Below, piece after piece: positions 27,106 through 34,743 of a stretch of DNA of 34,743 nt (within the stretch, counting starts at the first letter, position 1; each line of letters starts with the position of its first letter). Under the pieces are notes generated by a model. That model did no database searches. It worked only from the letters and a program-made list of their open reading frames with translations, and was not told the origin of the DNA. Made by a program: the position numbers and the translations under genes. Origin of the DNA: Priapulus caudatus (Eukaryota; Priapulida; Priapulimorpha; Priapulimorphida; Priapulidae); assembly GCF_000485595.1 (NCBI RefSeq), contig NW_014577395.1, positions 106,430 to 141,172 on the forward strand, written 5' to 3'.

Positions 27106-27391
27106 ACTGATAAATTCAACAAATATATATTCTATAAATTGCATAACTAGCCACACGATTTCCATATAATTACAAAAGCCAAGCACAATACAGTAACATT
27201 ATGTGACTAGACTATATATAACACCAGTATATGCAACAACTGTCTATCAGGAGTGAATAAATACAAAGTTTTGTTTTTCAGCTGTTATCATATCTCAAAA
27301 AAGTTTGCAAGGTTGACATGACATATATGTCATAATTAACAATGATTATATTTACCAAGAAATTAAATTGATTAAGGTTTAGTTTTCTAAA

Positions 27392-28704
27392 CAAGTGCCG
27401 CAGAGCAACAGCGCTCACCTGACGGCAGGTGTTCTGATGCTAAACTCACTGGCAAACGAATGAAGAGCATCCTCCCATCACCGCATTCGTTCTCAGAGCA
27501 TATATCTAGGATACTACTAATACAGATCTAAAATCTATGATAGCTAGGCTTTGCTATACCGGTAGTACAGTAATAAAGATACAGCTGTGTAACTTTAATG
27601 ACTTCGCTATATTAACATGTTATCATGAATATGCGTCGAGCGCTAGCGTAGTGGTGGTGGTGGGGGGAGAGTGGGGGGAGGGGGCCGGTAGAGGGGGCTC
27701 TAATAGCAATAGCAGTTGCCGCGAGATGGCGCGTGCAAGTGTCATCAATAATCAAAGATGGCATCACCCTTCGTGCGTGATAACCTCACTCCATTGAGTT
27801 GCTGAAATCCAAGTATATTCAGGCAGGCGAGAATTTCACTCAGCTGTGAGTTAACACATCTGCATTGCAAGTTGCCAGGCAATAATTATGATTAGAATAG
27901 TGCCAGTTCACCCCCATGTATGCGTAATGGGCTGCCCCCATGTTTTTGCCTACCAACGCGAGCATTAAGGGTTCATTACAGTGTGCTACTCAAGGTGCTA
28001 ATACACTGCTTTAGAAAATAATATGATTTAAGGAGCGTAAACCTTGTTCAACAAACATTTGTCTTTGCAAATGAACTGTCCAACTGTAGCCTCACATCCA
28101 CAATAGCAAAAGCAGTTCAGTCCTTTGTTAACAGTCAACAAATCCATGTTTAACCCTCCTCTTGAGGGTCAAAAGGTTATCCAACACTTACTCTTCGCAT
28201 GTCAGCGGAAAGTACATTTCATGGTCTTTTCAATAAAGCCATAAAAATGGTAGGTCACCGCTGAAACAAAAAAGTTTTTCCATCGCTCCGTCAGACCATG
28301 TCCTCAGAAAATGTCTAAAATCTGCCCTGTGCCCCATTGACCTTTGACCGGTGACCTCCAATTTCGGCACAGTGATGGCTTTTCCTACCATGATGCTATA
28401 CACCGACTATCACGAGCCTAGGTCGAGCCGTTTAGATTTGTGCCGCAATTCTGAATTTCCTCCCTATACCTTAAGTTATGGAGGGAATGTTCCCCCTTCT
28501 TTTACACATCTTGACCTTTGACCTTTGACCCCCAGCTTCGACATCCCAACTCGTTTTCGGATTACCCCCCCCCCCCCCCACGTCCCGAATATCGTGACCG
28601 TACGTCAAGCCGTTTAGATTTGTGCCCAACTGTTGACGAACGCACGCACGGCCGGACGCACGCTCATGCGATTCTACAAGCTGCATCTGACTATGTCAGA
28701 TGAG
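27392..28704. mobile_element. CAAGTGCCGC repeat, copy 2, clean insertion
   Basis: Starts CAAGTGCCGCAGAGCAACAG and ends CTGACTATGTCAGATGAG. Flanked by CTAAA at 27387-27391 and 28705-28709. The tandem-duplication partner at about 24899-24912 reads TTTTCTAGAAAGAAAG, the unoccupied site. It carries TGACCTTTGACCTTTGACCC at 28512 and a long C run at 28565-28579. The G-rich tract GGTGGTGGTGGGGGGAGAG at 27650-27690 is private to this copy. Confidence 0.7.
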
Positions 28705-28925
28705 CTAAAAAGAAAGTAGTCAAAATCAAAGGTTGGTATTATAGACTGGCATTATCATGTCAAGCAAGTGACATAATTTCACAGTAGTGTGACGTTCGTC
28801 CAGCAACAAGCTCACAGCCTATGTTTTATATCATTCATGACTCAAAATAAGTATCCTTACAACCTATTTGTGACAAAACGTGAAGTAGGAAACAGCTGCC
28901 GTAGATCAAGGATATTTGAGTAAAT

Positions 28926-29451
28926 TTTGTAATTAAAAATAGCCCCTCCCCATACTTCTCTCTTTCGCTTGCTCTTATTCTCTGAGTTGTTGTAACTCAG
29001 AGGAGCACATACTTGAAGACATGTGACATTAACTCCTAATTGTGGCTGCATCTTATGGCACCAGGGAAAATCTTTGATACAGGTTTGCACTGAAACATTA
29101 CAGAATATGAAATTAATTCAAAGATTTAAGACGTGGTAGAAAATAATTACATTGATTATGTTACGATAAAACAGCGAGTGCCAAACTAAACTTTGCCCAT
29201 GCATGAAATACACACCTCGTGAACTCTCTACAGAAGATGTGGACACATTAATCACATTGTACTCATCAACCTAAGTTGCTTTTATACAGGGTACTTGACT
29301 TGTAGAGAAAACTCACTGAGTAGAGAGTTCACTGATACAAGAAGCTCTGTCAGTGATCTGTTCAGTTGCTAATATAGTAGGGGTGAGAAATCAAGCGACA
29401 GGGCTGCACACCTTGTGGACAACGACGCACAGCGTGATCTGTCCTACGGCA
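28926..29451 (-). other. Region 3' of PRPS
   Basis: Downstream of the PRPS stop codon on the - strand. No canonical AATAAA was seen on that strand in this interval, and no other gene. Confidence 0.35.
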
Positions 29452-33207
<3,756 letters not shown>

Positions 33208-33252
33208 TTAAAAATATGATTTCAAATACAGGCCAAAAAATATATCATTAGA

Positions 33253-33768
33253 CAGGGTTCAACATTAACTTTTTATTTCACTAGACCATCGGGCTAGTAA
33301 CTGAGGAAAACCACTAGCCCTGACCTAACTTTCAGTAGCCCAGACTCAGACCATTGTTATTAAAAACTTTATTTAGATAAGAGTGTGTCATCGTATGAAT
33401 TCATAGATGCTGTTTCCTGCGCTTTAAATCGCGCGTGGGCCGAGTTCACGTGCAGCATTCGTATTCTACCGCGGGCATACACGAGCGCACGGTTTATCGA
33501 TCGTCTACTGCGGCTGGCAGCAAGCCACGTTATTGGTTTTGCCGAAGGATAGACTGGTATCCGGCCTCATGCTCTGCTAGACAATGTACACGGTCTGCGA
33601 CAAACAGTGCGGCCGCGAACCAGTCTAGCCAGAGGTGACCTTTCAGTGGAATATATATATGACCAATTCTAACATGACCAGTTGGGCTACTAGCACTCTG
33701 GTTGTATGCGACCGGACCAAGCATTTACCCGACTAGGTCGGTCGGACGTGGGTTAGTGTCGAACCCTG
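33253..33768. mobile_element. TIR element, CAGGGTTC family, 5-bp target duplication
   Basis: Starts CAGGGTTCAACATTAAC and ends GTTAGTGTCGAACCCTG. Flanked by TTAGA (33248-33252, 33769-33773). Internal phrases CTAGCCC/GGGCTAGTA repeat near both ends. Non-coding. A smaller hairpin MITE is nested inside at 33552-33625. Lies in PRPS intron 1. Confidence 0.65.
33552..33625. mobile_element. GACTGG-family hairpin MITE, copy C, nested
   Basis: Starts GACTGGTATCCGGCC and ends GGCCGCGAACCAGTC, with TA on both sides (33550-33551, 33626-33627). 74 bp. Nested within the CAGGGTTC element, so younger than it. Confidence 0.55.
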
Positions 33769-33773
33769 TTAGA

Positions 33774-34743
33774 TTTATATCCCATACAAACAGCAAAATT
33801 TAATCCTACATCAAACTAGTCCGAGCCAGGCCAAGGCCAGACGTGTTGCTAAATCGCAGCATACAAACACAAAATACTTAACCATGCTAAGTTAGCACAG
33901 GTAGACTGTGCATGCTCAGTTTAGCATGTTGTCTCTTAGCAACCAGTAATGATGGTTAAACAACAGCAATCCCAATGGCATTATTAAGATTTATACTGTA
34001 TTGTTGTAATAGCAAAATGGGAATAATATTAACAGGTGACTGGTCTATACAATTTGATGTAGGACCAAATTTGCAGTCTGTATGAGGTATGTATACATGT
34101 TGTCTGTATTAAACGAATAACATTCTGAAAATGGGCTTTCACTTTTATAACGTATACATTTGGTGTACAATGGCAAGTTGGAGGTATACGATATTGAGCA
34201 ATGACAGATGCATATATGCTATGTAACGGCCAAACGTTTGTTTGTTTTTTTGATAATGTTTACAATTGTTTTGATAATGTCGGCCGATAACTAGCGTTGT
34301 ATGGTAGAGTGACAACACGAGAGTAGGCTGCTCGCCACGAGTTGTCACTGGCTTCTTTTTGGCCTCCGTGGTTGGACACGAGTGCAGCAACGTATAGGCA
34401 GCTAGTCATGTCTAGACATGTAGTTACACCAGAGTTTACTTGTTATAGCTTAGGACAACGATTTAATATAGCCGAAGAGACGCGCTGAGGTCTATTAAAT
34501 CTCAATCTGTTTTAAAGGGTGAACGGAGTTCGTAACTGTGAATGACTATTGTGAATAAATATTGTGAATTAAAGAGCTGTAACCAAAGATGAATAAACGA
34601 AAGAAATATACCGACACCCTATGTTACAGCATTGTTGTCTATCAGCGTGCATTCGTCAAACCGACCGCTATATGCTACATGAGATTTACAGGAAGAGCAG
34701 GAAGAGCAGCTTGCTAGTGGTACATCGTCGTGAATAGTACCTT
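33774..34743 (-). other. PRPS intron 1 to window end
   Basis: I searched both strands for the PRPS start exon (MPNIKIFSGSS-type, ending FSNQET) and did not find it. The sequence is AT-rich with no recognised repeat. The - strand frame at 34145-34390 has no family similarity. Confidence 0.4.

Larger units (their letters stand above)
25155..28925. repeat. Tandem duplication, unit 2, with nested insertions
   Basis: Second copy of the 23955-25135 unit. It is interrupted by the retrotransposon remnant at about 25495-26797, which replaces about 130 bp of the original, and by the CAAGTGCCGC repeat at 27392-28704. It also contains an expanded minisatellite at 26951-27105, where unit 1 has only a short (ACGC)n tract (24560-24600). 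Confidence 0.65.

Noticed and set aside
26829-27186. Open frames of 78-113 codons with HTHTAR/RACVLCV repeats
   Set aside because: Produced by the 25-29 bp minisatellite at 26951-27105.
34145-34390. 81-codon - strand frame as possible PRPS first exon
   Set aside because: It lacks the MPNIKIFSGSS and FSNQET signatures and has no suitable donor.

Overview
The window is nuclear DNA of a metazoan. It holds spliced protein genes with GT-AG introns, very high repeat content, TTAGGG-type repeats and many DNA-transposon remnants. The gene sequences are close to vertebrate orthologues but the repeat families look like those of marine invertebrates. I cannot fix the phylum from sequence alone.

Three host genes are present. 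(1) The 3'-terminal coding exon of an unrecognised gene lies on the + strand at 2523-2863. (2) A gene for USP14, the proteasome-associated deubiquitinase, lies on the - strand from 21382 down to 7305. I can build 14 coding exons that join in frame to 489 residues, with the catalytic Cys at residue 114 and His at 434. The 16-base first exon at 21367-21382 is the least certain. (3) The last six coding exons of a ribose-phosphate pyrophosphokinase (PRPS1/2-like) gene lie on the - strand from 33193 down to 29452. They correspond to residues 42-318 in human PRPS1 numbering with no length change. The exon with the start codon lies beyond the right edge. USP14 and PRPS are transcribed in the same direction, about 8 kb apart.

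The rest is mostly mobile DNA. 1-2520: a hairpin MITE, a deleted PIF/Harbinger element that keeps only the two gene starts facing each other, and a G-rich repeat. 3075-4356: a long-TIR hAT-like element with an 8-bp target duplication, just after the first gene. 4365-6232: other dispersed repeats, including a roughly 130-bp inverted repeat. USP14 and PRPS introns: several TIR elements with clear target duplications. Some sit within 10-50 bases of splice sites, and one sits at a splice acceptor. 21600-23600: AT-rich nested palindromes and about 530 bp of alternating purine-pyrimidine (GT/CG) repeat. 23955-28925: an old tandem duplication whose second copy was interrupted by a broken non-LTR retrotransposon and by a 1.3-kb repeat.

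The most unusual element is a foldback DNA-transposon family present three times (11358-11635, 20177-20880, 31957-32575). All copies have the same termini, perfect 9-bp target duplications centred on TASTA, and TTAGGG-like repeats in at least two copies. The internal cargo differs, and two copies carry a short ATG-initiated reading frame that looks like a captured 5' exon. The third copy also holds a large inverted repeat with a 25-N assembly gap at its exact centre.
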